NCBI GenBank assembly: GCA_017164015.1
Contig: CP071065.1
Coordinates: forward strand, 5,780,091-5,844,090
Reading direction: 5' to 3'
Source: Nostoc sp. UHCC 0702
GTDB lineage: Bacteria > Cyanobacteriota > Cyanobacteriia > Cyanobacteriales > Nostocaceae
DNA: 64,000 nucleotides
The first letter of the stretch is position 1. The number at the start of each line of letters is the position of its first letter. The notes under the pieces are model-generated. The model was not told the DNA's origin, made no database searches, and saw only the letters and a program-made list of their open reading frames with translations. The position numbers were made by a program, and so were the translations under genes. This document shows positions 51,003-60,332 of this stretch, piece by piece.

Positions 51003-52319
51003 TCATAAATAATACTTCTGTCGCTGTCGAAAATTTGCTACCGATTCTACTATTCCTAAAGCAATGAAGTTGGTAAGCATAGCAGAACGTCCGTAACTCA
51101 TCCAAGGTAGGGGAATTCCTGCCACAGGTGCTAAACCAACAGTCATGCCTACGTTGACAATTAACTGAAACACAATCATCGACAAAACACCAATGGCCAA
51201 CAATGAACCAAAGTTGTCTTTGGCGGTTTGAGCGATATGCAATAAACGCAAGCAAATCAAGCAGAAGATAAACAATAATAACAAACAACCAACAAAACCG
51301 AATTCTTCACCGACTGCGGAGAAAATAAAGTCTGTATGCTGTTCTGGCACAAAATTCAGTTGTGTCATCGGCCCCTTGAACAAACCCCATCCCCAAATTT
51401 CACCAGCACCAATGGCAATGCGAGATTGATTTTGGTGATAGCCAGCCCCTAAAATGTCGTGTCCGGGGCGAAGAAATACTGTGAGTCGGTCTTTTTGATA
51501 GTCTTTCAAAACATGATTCCAGGCGAAGATTCCTAATTCGCCACCCAGCATGTTGAGTGCCCATGTACTTATACCGCCAATACCAAATCGCCGCCAAGGG
51601 AGAGTCTGCCAACCCAAAATCCCCATAGCAAATGCCCAAATTAACCCTAATGGCCCCAAGGCTATTTCTTTAAATACTACTAGTGGTTCTGATAAAGGCC
51701 AGGATATACCAAACAAAATAGCTGCTACTATGGGAGAAATCAATAGTATCAACCAACCAGGGTTAGCATTTGCCCAGTACAACATCCCCAAAACTATCGC
51801 CCCAAATACTAACGATGTTGCCAAATCAGGTTGGATAAACACCAATAACCAAGGCAAAGCAGTAAATGCCAAAGCGCGGAAAAAGTTAGGTAAAGTTGCA
51901 GCGGTACGTTTGTGTAATAAAGCTGCTAAGGTGATAATTACCCCAATTTTGGCGAATTCCGAGGGTTGCACATTAAAGCCAGCAATACTGATCCACCGCT
52001 GCGCTCCTTTGGCACTAGTACCAGCCACCATCACGATAATCAAGCTGAGGTTTGTTAGTGCATATGTTATCCAATGCCACTGCATCAAATTTTCGTAACG
52101 GCAGCGAGCTAAAAACAACGCTATCAAAACGCCGATACCAGCTACTAGCCAATGCCACCACCAGTCAGTTACCGGCTGCTTGAGTTCCGTACTCAAAATC
52201 ATGATGCCGCCAAAAATACTGACACAAACAGGCAAACAAAATAACAGCCAATCTACTTGCTGCCAGGGCTGAACCCAATACTTCCAACGAATTTTGGGGA
52301 GCGAACGTTTTAACAACAT
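51003..52319 (-). CDS. rodA: rod-shape determining protein RodA (SEDS glycosyltransferase)
   Basis: A 438-residue polytopic membrane protein with about ten helices. Features: GTSAKGAQRWISIAGFNVQPSEFAK near residue 102 (SEDS signature), FIQPDLATSLVFGAI near 155, and the C-terminal FVGCLLLLFIFCLIC and GMTVGLAPVAGIPLPWMSYG near 390. RodA polymerises lipid II glycan strands for cell elongation with a partner PBP2. It differs from FtsW in the PLPWMSYG region. No mreBCD or pbp gene is in the window. The mrp gene is upstream on the same strand. Confidence 0.92.
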   Translation of the reverse strand: MLLKRSLPKIRWKYWVQPWQQVDWLLFCLPVCVSIFGGIMILSTELKQPVTDWWWHWLVAGIGVLIALFLARCRYENLMQWHWITYALTNLSLIIVMVAGTSAKGAQRWISIAGFNVQPSEFAKIGVIITLAALLHKRTAATLPNFFRALAFTALPWLLVFIQPDLATSLVFGAIVLGMLYWANANPGWLILLISPIVAAILFGISWPLSEPLVVFKEIALGPLGLIWAFAMGILGWQTLPWRRFGIGGISTWALNMLGGELGIFAWNHVLKDYQKDRLTVFLRPGHDILGAGYHQNQSRIAIGAGEIWGWGLFKGPMTQLNFVPEQHTDFIFSAVGEEFGFVGCLLLLFIFCLICLRLLHIAQTAKDNFGSLLAIGVLSMIVFQLIVNVGMTVGLAPVAGIPLPWMSYGRSAMLTNFIALGIVESVANFRQRQKYYL

Positions 52320-52478
52320 TGTGCGATTTTAGACTTTAGCTTTGCGAATTTAAATTTATTGCCTCAACAAGTGTGAAGAATGAAAATTTTCTACTTCACA
52401 CTTGAGCATTATTCTTGACTATTAATAATCTGTATTCCTAGGTTATTGCCCAGGAATCAGACAAAAATTAAAAATTAA

Positions 52479-53549
52479 TTATGTCAAGGCTGCAACTGAT
52501 ACTCTACCAGCGATCGCTAGAGCGATCGCTTTTAACGCTTTTGCTGAAGCTGAATCAGGGTCAGCAACGACTATGGGTACACCATTGTCACCTCCAACCC
52601 TGGTAGAAATCTCTAGCGGTATGCACCCCAATAAAGGTACTCCTAACTCTGCTGCTGTTTTTGAGCCGCCACCAGAACCAAAGATGTCATACTGTTTATC
52701 TGGTTGGTCTGGAGGTATAAAATAGCTCATGTTCTCTACTATACCTAACACCGGGACGTTCATTTGCTGGAACATCCGCAAGCCTTTGCGAGAATCTAAC
52801 AGTGCTACGGTTTGGGGTGTAGTGACAATTACTGCCCCTGACATCGGTACTGATTGAGTTAAAGTTAACTGAGCATCGCCAGTTCCCGGTGGCATATCTA
52901 CAATTAAATAGTCCAGTTCTCCCCATTCCACTTGATAGAGAAACTGGCGAATCACTCCATTCAGCATTGGGCCGCGCCAAATCACTGGCTGATCTCGGTC
53001 AATCAAAAAGCCCATTGAGACTAATTTGACACCGTGATTAAAAGCAGGTTCTAGGACTTCACCTTTTTCTGTGGAACGTACAACAATTTCAGCATCAGCT
53101 AGTCCTAGCATGGTGGGATCGTTGGGGCCGTAAATATCGGCATCTAGTAAACCGACTTTAGCACCCGTTTGCGCTAAAGCCACAGCTACGTTTACCGCCA
53201 CCGTACTTTTACCAACACCCCCTTTGCCACTGGAAACCGCCAGAATATTTTTGACACCGGGAACGCCATTGCGATCGGGTAAGCTTTTTTGTTGGGGTGT
53301 TTCTGCTGTTACATCTACACTAACCTCTGTAACGCCTGGTAGCTTTTTAACAGCCTTTTCACAATCTTCAACAATAAATTCACGTAAGGGACAAGCGGGT
53401 GTGGTCAACACTAAAGTGAAGCTCACCTTTCCACCGTCAATTTTGACATTGCGAATCATATTCAGTTCTACCAGACTCTTACGGAGTTCTGGGTCTTGCA
53501 CTGGTCGCAACACTTCTAAGACAGAGCGAGAATCGAGGACATCGTACAT
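52479..53549 (-). CDS. mrp: Mrp/NBP35-type P-loop ATPase (Fe-S cluster carrier)
   Basis: A 356-residue protein from the ATG at 53549 (MYDVLDSRSVLEVLRPVQDP). The N-terminal DUF59/MIP18 domain (~1-85) is followed by the deviant Walker A GKGGVGKSTVAVN near residue 108, DADIYGPNDPTMLG near 134, DMPPGTGDAQLTL near 210 and ENMSYFIPPDQPD near 272. Two Cys for the typical CxxC near 280 are absent: the segment reads PPDQPDKQYDIFGSGGG. That variant is common in some cyanobacterial Mrp proteins. The role is Fe-S cluster transfer. The start upstream of MYDVL was rejected because that extension has no family similarity. Confidence 0.9.
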   Translation of the reverse strand: MYDVLDSRSVLEVLRPVQDPELRKSLVELNMIRNVKIDGGKVSFTLVLTTPACPLREFIVEDCEKAVKKLPGVTEVSVDVTAETPQQKSLPDRNGVPGVKNILAVSSGKGGVGKSTVAVNVAVALAQTGAKVGLLDADIYGPNDPTMLGLADAEIVVRSTEKGEVLEPAFNHGVKLVSMGFLIDRDQPVIWRGPMLNGVIRQFLYQVEWGELDYLIVDMPPGTGDAQLTLTQSVPMSGAVIVTTPQTVALLDSRKGLRMFQQMNVPVLGIVENMSYFIPPDQPDKQYDIFGSGGGSKTAAELGVPLLGCIPLEISTRVGGDNGVPIVVADPDSASAKALKAIALAIAGRVSVAALT

Positions 53550-53957
53550 AAAACAATTCAAGATTAAAAATGAAGAAATGCGTTCCCCCAAGGGGTTGTC
53601 GAACACATCGTGGTGTGCGTCTTGGTTATTGACCAGATGCAAATTAGCTGTGTTTTTACTGTCACCGCTGTAATGAAATTTAAGAAATTTTCATTATCAC
53701 CTAATAAAATCTTAACTTTCTTTAGTAAATGGGGATTAGGTATTGAGTATTGGGTATTGGGAAAAAAGCAAGGGAATTGGAGAAAAGGAAAAAACAAGAC
53801 AAAAACCGAAGAACTATCACCTTATGCTTTAACCTTTCCCAGTCCCCAGTCCCCATTGCCCCTAATCCCCACTCCCTGCGGTCGCGGGGGCCCCGAGTTC
53901 CCCAGTCCCCAGTACCCAGTCCCCAGTCCCCAGTCCCCAGTCCCCAGTCCCCATTCC
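53550..53957. other. intergenic region with low-complexity tracts
   Basis: About 400 bp between mrp and the SRPBCC gene. 53737-53770 has GTATTGGGTATTGGG-type repeats. 53839-53951 is a CCCCAGT heptamer array, with a GGTCGCGGGGGCCCCGAG hairpin inside. No gene was found. Confidence 0.6.
53839..53951. repeat. (CCCCAGT)n heptamer tract
   Basis: Ten or more CCCCAGT or close heptamers, split by a GCGGTCGCGGGGGCCCCGAG block. The tract ends at the 3' end of the SRPBCC gene. Confidence 0.85.
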
Positions 53958-54482
53958 CTAAAAATCAAAACAACTATCGTCAAGGGATTTTTTCTTTCCT
54001 GACACCGCTTGCAATGCGGTCTTTTCTACTGCCTCGACTAGGGAACGTGCTACACGATCTGCATAAGGACGAGACAATGACCAAATCAGTGGAGATAACC
54101 AACCGCGAAGGGTTACAGAATAAGACAAGCAAGTGCCACAGACTGTGGACTCTACTTGGTAAGTTACTCGTTCCTCAATACCAGGAATAGCCAGTACTCG
54201 AATACTCAGCATTTCTCTGGGATTAACGCGTTCCACAAAAATTTGGATGGGAATCGGTGAAAAACGCGTCACAGCCTGGTAAATCAATCCAGGTTTGGGT
54301 ACTAATCCGTGGGGGACATTCGTACTTTTGAGCAGTGGATGCCAGGAAACGTCTGTTAAGTCAGCCACCTTCAACCACAGTTCATCTACAGAAGCAGAAC
54401 TAATTTCTCGATACGTTCGTACCAGAGAAGCGCAAAACCGACGACGTTCGCGGTGGATGAATTTGGATAACCAACCTCGCAT
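53958..54482 (-). CDS. SRPBCC family protein
   Basis: A 174-residue protein. It begins with a basic segment MRGWLSKFIHRERRRFCASL. The START/SRPBCC-like part follows: REISSASVDELWLKVADLTD near 25, WHPLLKST near 47 and TYQVESTVCGTCLSYSVTL near 105. This fold binds hydrophobic ligands (polyketide cyclases, coenzyme Q-binding proteins). No specific ligand can be proposed. It lies divergently from hemF, with a 678-bp gap. Confidence 0.72.
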   Translation of the reverse strand: MRGWLSKFIHRERRRFCASLVRTYREISSASVDELWLKVADLTDVSWHPLLKSTNVPHGLVPKPGLIYQAVTRFSPIPIQIFVERVNPREMLSIRVLAIPGIEERVTYQVESTVCGTCLSYSVTLRGWLSPLIWSLSRPYADRVARSLVEAVEKTALQAVSGKKKSLDDSCFDF

Positions 54483-55160
54483 TTGCCTAATCCTCCTCGC
54501 TACACACTTGCTGGTAACTCTGGCATGGTTGGATCACACTTTCTCAAATTTGCCCTCAGCATAGCAAGCCCCCATTAGGCAGTGTGAAGAACAACGCGAT
54601 CGCGCTTTGAGTTTAAATCTCAACTCAGGTAACACCAAAATCGATATAGTTAAGAATTGTTTAACAGTTCAGTTTGTACCTTGATGCCTTAAAGTAGAGA
54701 GTGCTTGTAGATTCATTCACCAGAGTCTGGCGTTGACAACAGAATTTTCCCATTAAGAAGTTCAAAAAAAACTCAGTCAATATACAAGCCTATACGCATT
54801 TGAGGGAAAATAACTCTAGTCACGCCCATCAAATTCAAGAAGTCTGAAGTTTAAAGGATGATCGATGAAGTGAAAGCTTGCCAGCAGATGCCTAGCCCAT
54901 GAATATCGAAAAAAATCTGTTTTTTTCGATATTCATGTCTCAACGCTTGATGAGTGGGGCATTTAATACTTCATCCTACCTTTGGGTTCTCCTGTGGAGT
55001 ACGGGAAGCTGCTCAAAGGGCCTCTACATCTTTGGGCCTTGACCATTAAGAAAAAAGAAGATTGGGCAAATTGAGCCTGATTGTTGGCTCATCTTGCCCG
55101 CAAATTTTTAAACTAAAATTTGTGGCTTTGTGGAAATTGTAATTTAGGTTCGGGAATCTT
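54483..55160. other. long intergenic region upstream of hemF with strong secondary structure
   Basis: 678 bp between the divergent SRPBCC and hemF genes. The part from 54855 onward can fold into several hairpins (see the ncRNA candidate). No protein-coding frame was recognised. Confidence 0.65.
54855..55105 (+). ncRNA. candidate structured leader or small RNA upstream of hemF
   Basis: 54898-54937 is a perfect 18-bp stem (CATGAATATCGAAAAAAA and its complement) with a TCTG loop. It is flanked by outer AGGATGA / TTCATCCT (54856-54976) that extend the stem. A CCTTTG...CAAAGG hairpin follows near 54977-55020, and 55064-55099 is a 14-nt arm pair (12 paired) followed by TTTTT. The last hairpin ends 61 nt before hemF, so the region could be an attenuated leader or a small RNA gene ending in a terminator. 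It matches no RNA family I know. Confidence 0.4.
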
Positions 55161-56216
55161 ATGTTGACCAACTCGCAAACCCCCACTGTAGAAGCAGTAC
55201 CATCCAAGTCTTTGCCAGGAACTGATGCTCAAGCCAGGGTCAGTCGATTTATGAAACAGTTGCAAGATGAAATTACCCAAGCTTTAGCACAACTGGATGG
55301 TGGGGGACAGTTTCACGAAGATAGTTGGGAACGCCCAGAAGGGGGTGGCGGGCGATCGCGTGTGCTGCGTGATGGTGCAATATTTGAACAAGCAGGTGTA
55401 AACTTTTCTGAAGTTTGGGGTTCTCATCTGCCAGCATCAATTTTAGCCCAACGCCCAGAAGCCGCTGGACACGGTTTTTATGCTACAGGCACTTCACTGG
55501 TGCTACACCCGCGTAATCCTTATGTGCCCACAGTCCACTTGAATTACCGCTATTTTGAAGCAGGGCCAGTGTGGTGGTTTGGTGGCGGTGCTGATTTGAC
55601 ACCTTATTACCCCTTTGCCGAAGATGCTGCCCATTTTCATCAAACGTTCAAGCAGGCTTGCGACCAACATCACCCAGAGTATTACCCAGTGTTCAAGCGT
55701 TGGTGTGATGAATATTTCTACCTCAAGCATCGCGGTGAGACACGCGGTGTTGGTGGTTTGTTCTTAGATTACCAAGATGGTCAAGGTAATTTATATCGTG
55801 GCCCCGACCCCAATGGAGAGGCAGCTGCTTATAGTAACAAAGTGGGAGCGCCACCGCCACGCAACTGGGAAGATTTATTTGCTTTTGTGCAAGACTGTGG
55901 CAGAGCATTTTTGCCAGCTTATGCGCCAATTGTACAACGGCGGCATGGGATTGAATATGGCGATCGCGAGCGGAATTTTCAACTCTACCGCCGGGGCAGG
56001 TATGTAGAATTTAACTTGGTTTATGACCGAGGTACTATTTTTGGTCTGCAAACCAACGGACGCACAGAATCTATTTTGATGTCCTTACCACCCTTAGTGC
56101 GCTGGGAATACGGTTATCAGCCAGAACCCAATTCCAAAGAAGCCGAGTTGTACGAAACCTTCCTCAAACCTCAAGATTGGATAAACTGGGCACCAGTTCA
56201 CAAGGCTGAATCCTGA
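55161..56216 (+). CDS. hemF: oxygen-dependent coproporphyrinogen III oxidase
   Basis: A 351-residue soluble enzyme that converts coproporphyrinogen III to protoporphyrinogen IX for haem and chlorophyll. Features: WERPEGGGGRSRVLRDGAIF near 57, ASILAQRPEAAGHGFYATG near 92, FEAGPVWWFGGGADLTPYYP near 135, KRWCDEYFYLKHRGETRG near 178, GGLFLDYQ near 199, and RRGRYVEFNLVYDRGTIFGL near 277. Length is normal for cyanobacterial HemF. The ATG is preceded by a strongly structured upstream region. Confidence 0.95.
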   Translation: MLTNSQTPTVEAVPSKSLPGTDAQARVSRFMKQLQDEITQALAQLDGGGQFHEDSWERPEGGGGRSRVLRDGAIFEQAGVNFSEVWGSHLPASILAQRPEAAGHGFYATGTSLVLHPRNPYVPTVHLNYRYFEAGPVWWFGGGADLTPYYPFAEDAAHFHQTFKQACDQHHPEYYPVFKRWCDEYFYLKHRGETRGVGGLFLDYQDGQGNLYRGPDPNGEAAAYSNKVGAPPPRNWEDLFAFVQDCGRAFLPAYAPIVQRRHGIEYGDRERNFQLYRRGRYVEFNLVYDRGTIFGLQTNGRTESILMSLPPLVRWEYGYQPEPNSKEAELYETFLKPQDWINWAPVHKAES

Positions 56217-56640
56217 GGCGTGGAGTTAATAGTTAGGAGTTAGGAGTTAGGAGTTAGGAGTTATTTCTCCCTCATCTCCTCCTGCTCCCCATCCCCCCAT
56301 CCCCTCATCCCCCCTGCTCCCCATCCCCCCTGCTCCCCATCCCCTCTGCTCCCCACCCCCTCATCCCCCACACAGTACTTTTAATACTACTCACTACTAT
56401 TTTGGTGAGTTAAACTACTAAAAGTAAGCACCTAGCAAAAAAGGTGACAAATTTAGCTGAAGCTTGTTAACCTCAAGTGTTAGCACTGAATTAATTTTGT
56501 GGCTGGTGAGTCAACTAACTCTCTGGAAATCATTCTGGTTAGAGTCAGTCAATATTGCCTAAAAGCAATACTTTTGGCTCACCAATCATAGATTAAATCA
56601 ACCGCAGTTAATTTTGAGATGAGTGCCACGGGGAGGCTTA
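56217..56640. other. intergenic region with repeats
   Basis: About 420 bp. 56225-56262 holds four to five AGTTAGG heptamers. 56263-56370 is a C-rich tract of CATCCCC / TGCTCCC words. 56385-56430 can form a hairpin (ACTACTCACTACTATTTT and GGTGAGTTAAACTAC). 56480-56640 precedes the STAS gene and shows nothing clear. Confidence 0.65.
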
Positions 56641-57009
56641 GTGATTCAGATAGAACAAACAACCTATACAACCCAAGACGGTAATACCGTTATTGTTTTG
56701 ACACCAGCAGGCCGCTTGGATATCACCACTGCTTGGCAATTTCGCTTGAAATTACAGGAATGTATTTCCAAGCTCAGCCACCATGTGGTTGTGAATCTCG
56801 GCCAGGTAAATTTTATTGATAGTTCTGGTCTGACATCTTTGGTTGCTGGTATGCGCGATGCTGATAAAGTCAAAGGCAGTTTCCGCATCTGTAATGTACA
56901 TCCAGAAGCCAAGCTTGTGTTTGAAGTAACCATGATGGACACGGTATTTGAAATCTTTGAAACAGAGGAGGAAGCTTTAGAAGGTGTACCTCGTAGCATC
57001 GCCAGCTAA
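56641..57009 (+). CDS. STAS domain anti-sigma-factor-antagonist-like protein
   Basis: A 122-residue single STAS domain protein. GTG at 56641 is chosen as start because GGGGAGG lies 5-11 nt before it; the frame is open six codons further. The phosphorylatable serine is in NFIDSSGLTSLVAGM near residue 64. The C-terminal part KLVFEVTMMDTVFEIFETEE is typical of SpoIIAA-like antagonists. It probably works in partner switching with an anti-sigma-type kinase encoded elsewhere. Confidence 0.88.
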   Translation: MIQIEQTTYTTQDGNTVIVLTPAGRLDITTAWQFRLKLQECISKLSHHVVVNLGQVNFIDSSGLTSLVAGMRDADKVKGSFRICNVHPEAKLVFEVTMMDTVFEIFETEEEALEGVPRSIAS

Positions 57010-57010
57010 A

Positions 57011-57080
57011 TTTTGGATTTTAGATTTTAGATTTTAGATTGCAGTTAAATCCAAAATCCAAAATCCAAAATCTAAAATAG
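57011..57080. repeat. inverted heptamer arrays (TTTTAGA / CCAAAAT) between convergent genes
   Basis: Four TTTTAGA-type heptamers face four CAAAATC-type heptamers across GCAGTTAAAT, so the transcript can fold into a long A/T-rich hairpin. The TAG stop of the CpcT-type gene (57072-57074) lies inside the array. It probably serves as a shared transcription end. Confidence 0.8.
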
Positions 57081-57677
57081 ATAGTACTGTTCTCGTTTAA
57101 TGTAGCGATAAGGCCCCATAATTGCTCCCCAAGTGGCTCTTCCAGTCTCTGGGTCAATTCCTTTATCGTAGCTATTAAACGCCGTTGCCGTGGCTTCAAA
57201 TCCCAAGGAAACTTGTATGCTATTGCCAAGATAAGTAAAGCTACAACGAGTTTCTGGAACTGGAGTACCGGTAAACTTATAGCTATTGGGAGCTAATGTT
57301 TCTTGGGTGACTGTGAGGATGCAGCCTGGTAGTAAATCTAATTGCTCAATTGCCAGTGTCTTAAGTAAAGCAGGATTTTGACCTGCGCCACTTAAGGCAT
57401 TTGGGTCTTTGAGCATATAGAACTGCACTTGTATGGCTGAAAGCGAGTCTGAACCAGGCTTTAACCGCATAATTCTTTGGCGGTATGGGCGGTCTAAATT
57501 AATAATATTGGCTTGTTCGGCGAACAAGGTGATGCTGTCTTCTGGGAACAAATCAATTGGTCTAAGCCACATGCGTAATTGGACATACCACACAGGTTCT
57601 GCCAAAGCTTGTTCTTGATTATCAAATTCACCAGCTAGGTATTTCCCTAGGGCTATTAAATCTGGCGATAAGCTCAT
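57072..57677 (-). CDS. CpcT/CpeT-type phycobiliprotein lyase
   Basis: A 201-residue soluble lyase expected to attach phycocyanobilin to the beta-subunit Cys (beta-153/155 site) of phycocyanin or phycoerythrocyanin. Signature parts: LAGEFDNQEQALAEPVWYVQ near residue 14, RPYRQRIMRL near 63, LPGCILTV near 115, FTGTPVPETRCSFTYLGN near 133, and the C-terminal YDKGIDPETGRATWGAIMGP. Length and motifs are normal for CpcT/CpeT (S- and T-type lyases). More than one paralogue usually exists, so cpcT itself is not claimed. No phycobiliprotein genes are adjacent. Confidence 0.9.
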   Translation of the reverse strand: MSLSPDLIALGKYLAGEFDNQEQALAEPVWYVQLRMWLRPIDLFPEDSITLFAEQANIINLDRPYRQRIMRLKPGSDSLSAIQVQFYMLKDPNALSGAGQNPALLKTLAIEQLDLLPGCILTVTQETLAPNSYKFTGTPVPETRCSFTYLGNSIQVSLGFEATATAFNSYDKGIDPETGRATWGAIMGPYRYIKREQYYLF

Positions 57678-57848
57678 AAATGTGATGCAGAATCACAAGT
57701 TATATTAATTTTTGCTGAGTTCATTAGCAAAGAGGGGTCATACCCCTCTTTGTGCTAATTTAGGTAAAGCTTCTGTTCGGAAACCTGAACTTGGCAAAGT
57801 AGCCCTGAAGGGAGAGAATAAAATAACGTCGCCCTTAACATTTTCTTT

Positions 57849-58556
57849 GTGAATAACGTCCGTACCGTCTCTGATACAAAGCGAACTTTTTATTCCCTTC
57901 ACACCCGACCGATTAACACAATTTATCGTCGGGTTGTGGAAGAACTGATGGTGGAAATGCATCTGCTGTCGGTAAATGTCGATTTTAGCTACAATCCAAT
58001 TTATGCCTTGGGCGTCGTCACGTCTTTCGACCGCTTCATGCAAGGCTATGAACCAGAACGAGATAAAGAATCAATTTTTAACGCTTTATCTCAGGCTGTA
58101 GAGCAAGATCCGCAACGCTTTCGACAGGAAGCCCAACGACTAGAAACTCTAGCTAAGAGTTTATCAGCTAGGGATTTAATTGCGTGGCTGAGCCAAACTA
58201 ATCATTCAGTTGGGGATGCTGACTTACAAGCGCAACTGCAAGCGATCGCTAATAATCCTAACTTTAAATACAGTCGCTTGTTTGCAATTGGTTTATTTTC
58301 ATTGTTAGAGTTGGCAGATCCAGAATTAGTCAAAGACGAAAAGCAACGCACTGAGGCTTTGAAAACTATAGCTGCTGGCTTAAAGCTATCTGAGGAAAAA
58401 CTCAACAAAGATTTAGAGTTATACCTTTCTAATATAGACAAGATGGCACAAGCACTGATAGTTATGGCAGATATGCTCTCAGCCGAACGTAAAAAACGCG
58501 AACAGCGTAAACAACAATCAAGTACGCCAGTTACTCCTCCCACTGCCAACGAATAG
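57849..58556 (+). CDS. thf1: Thf1/Psb29, photosystem II biogenesis protein
   Basis: A 235-residue coiled-coil-rich protein. It starts at GTG (57849) with NNVRTVSDTKRTFYSLHTRP and shows the family blocks NTIYRRVVEELMVEMHLLSV near 23, YNPIYALGVVTSFDRFMQGY near 49 and FKYSRLFAIGLFSLLELA near 138. The C-terminal helix (DKMAQALIVMADMLSAERKK) is basic. Thf1 interacts with FtsH proteases in photosystem II repair and thylakoid formation. It is divergent from the CpcT-type gene (171-bp gap). Confidence 0.93.
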   Translation: MNNVRTVSDTKRTFYSLHTRPINTIYRRVVEELMVEMHLLSVNVDFSYNPIYALGVVTSFDRFMQGYEPERDKESIFNALSQAVEQDPQRFRQEAQRLETLAKSLSARDLIAWLSQTNHSVGDADLQAQLQAIANNPNFKYSRLFAIGLFSLLELADPELVKDEKQRTEALKTIAAGLKLSEEKLNKDLELYLSNIDKMAQALIVMADMLSAERKKREQRKQQSSTPVTPPTANE

Positions 58557-58562
58557 TGAAAA

Positions 58563-58650
58563 CCAGTCAATAGTCAAGAGTCAATCGTCAATAGTCAAAA
58601 ACCCTTGTACTATCGACTTAGAACTATAGACTTTTGACTCTGGACTATTA
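58563..58650. repeat. inverted AGTCAAT heptamer arrays
   Basis: GTCAATAGTCAAGAGTCAA runs forward and ACTTTTGACTCTGGACTA runs in the opposite sense, so the block can form a hairpin between the convergent thf1 and holin-like genes. Confidence 0.75.
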
Positions 58651-58653
58651 TCT

Positions 58654-59019
58654 CTATACCCCTAATAATCTGTAGATTAAGCTGTTGATGAGAGTCAGTG
58701 CAAACGCACCTAGCACAGCACTCCAAATACCGAAGCGCAAGCGAAAGCCTTCTACCAACCAAGCAGCAATACTAAAACAAACAACGGCAATCATAAATGT
58801 GAAAATGCCGGATAACAAGTTAAAGGTGAGTAAATCGGGTACGGCAAGTACAAGGCGTAAAATGGGTCTTACTACTGCCGTAACAATACCTAGAACTGCC
58901 GCAGATAAAAATGCTTTTTGGGGACTGTCAACTTCAACTCCCAAAGGCAGCTTGCTAATAATTAACAAGCTGATAGACGTTACTACCCAAACAATTAAAA
59001 GCGTTAGAATTTCATTCAT
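58654..59019 (-). CDS. phage holin family (DUF360-like) small membrane protein
   Basis: A 121-residue protein with four hydrophobic helices (~3-22, ~36-52, ~58-90, ~97-118) and the loop KLPLGVEVDSPQKAFLSAAV. This is a widespread bacterial membrane family named after phage holins. Members in non-phage contexts have no known lytic role. No phage genes are near, so it is unlikely to be a prophage remnant. Confidence 0.82.
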   Translation of the reverse strand: MNEILTLLIVWVVTSISLLIISKLPLGVEVDSPQKAFLSAAVLGIVTAVVRPILRLVLAVPDLLTFNLLSGIFTFMIAVVCFSIAAWLVEGFRLRFGIWSAVLGAFALTLINSLIYRLLGV

Positions 59020-59480
59020 TAGCCATAACCCCTGAAACGCAAATGGCGATTGGCGGTAAATAAATTACTCAGAGCCTATTTATAAAGTAAATATTAAGTA
59101 GGGGAGGCAAAAAGCGGCGTGGATGTGACTCCCGCTTTATTGCCGTTGTGTTACGGCGTTTGCAAGGATTTCGGAGTTTGAGATAGTGAAGATTAGCCGC
59201 AGGGCACCATCTTTTTCGGTGCGTTAAGCGTTGCTATAACGCACCCTACAATTTAAGGTTTACTTTATAAATCATCTCTTAGTCTATTGATAGAAAAATC
59301 TTTGCTGCTCAACCAATTATTTGTAAGTTAGCAGATTTTTTTCTCTAGCCAGAATTTATTCCGTATATCTTTAGGTTTAGGGCATTGGGCATTAGTCAGT
59401 TGACAGTTGGCAGTTGACAATTGACAACTGTCAATTGTCAATTGTCTCCTCATCCCCCTTATCCCCCCATCTCCCCATCC
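59020..59480. other. intergenic region with hairpins
   Basis: 460 bp. 59204-59245 contains competing hairpins: GCACC/GGTGC and GGTGCGTTA/TAACGCACC, as in the TAACGCACCCTACAA repeat common in Nostocales. 59395-59450 holds AGTTGAC/CAATTGACAACTG heptamer-like blocks. No gene was recognised. Confidence 0.6.
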
Positions 59481-60164
59481 TCACCTTTTAGGATTAGTTT
59501 TTCCAGGAGCTTGAGGTGCTTCTGTGTTGGGAACTACAGGATTAATGCCAGGATTGACAGGGCTAATACCTTGCCCAGTTGGTGGTTGATTGGGTGTTGT
59601 AGGTAAGGGAATTTGATTAAGATCTGAAGGCAAGTTGGGGTTAAACTCGCCTTGTGGATTAATTCCTGGAATTGTTGGTGTATATGGTGTAGGAACGCCT
59701 GCGGGATTATTTGGAAAATAGGGAGCTGTGGGCTGGTTAGGTAAGTTTGTGGGTGATGGAGGTAGCCCAGGTTTAATTCCCAAAGACACGCGATTACCTC
59801 CCACTTGCCGCAGCAAATCTAATACCTGAACAACATCGTTGTAACTTGCTGTTTGCGAGGCGTTCAACACCACAATGTTATCGGGATTTTGTTGAAAATA
59901 CAGCTTTAATCTCTGTGCCAACTCTTCCCGCCCTACAGGCTGTTGTTCTATGTAAGTTTTTCCCTGAGGGTCAACATATACAATGGGATTTGCACCAGCT
60001 CCTACCCCTGTATTACCTTTGGGTAAATCAACATTAATTGCCTGTTGTCGGGTAAATTGCAAAGCTCCCAAAATGAAAAACGTCAGAATACAAAAAATAA
60101 CATCAATTAAAGGAATGATTTGAACTTGAACTTCTTCAATTGGGGTATGTAAATTAACTTTCAT
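59481..60164 (-). CDS. ExbD/TolR family protein with Pro-rich tail
   Basis: A 227-residue inner-membrane protein. The N-terminus has the single helix with the conserved aspartate (VQIIPLIDVIFCILTFFILGAL). A periplasmic domain (~45-125) follows with LNASQTASYNDVVQVLDLLR. The last ~95 residues are Pro/Asn/Thr-rich (PPSPTNLPNQPTAPYFP and later), much longer than in usual ExbD (~140 residues). The ExbB-like gene is upstream on the same strand (168-bp gap). The pair should form a proton-driven motor; no TonB is seen. Confidence 0.88.
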   Translation of the reverse strand: MKVNLHTPIEEVQVQIIPLIDVIFCILTFFILGALQFTRQQAINVDLPKGNTGVGAGANPIVYVDPQGKTYIEQQPVGREELAQRLKLYFQQNPDNIVVLNASQTASYNDVVQVLDLLRQVGGNRVSLGIKPGLPPSPTNLPNQPTAPYFPNNPAGVPTPYTPTIPGINPQGEFNPNLPSDLNQIPLPTTPNQPPTGQGISPVNPGINPVVPNTEAPQAPGKTNPKR

Positions 60165-60332
60165 CGTTTCACTCTTACGCCTGGTTTGGGGTTAAATTAT
60201 TGACTAATTTATTTACACCTACCTACTTATTACTTATCCCATTCTCTGTGAAGCTCCATCTTAAGGCCCTCAGGATGGAATGCTGTGGCTACAAAAACAA
60301 AGCCTGCCTTCGCAGCCTAATTATATGCATCT

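Noticed and set aside
58654..59019. Holin-like gene as evidence for a prophage
   Set aside because: No other phage genes; the family is common in bacterial chromosomes without phage context.
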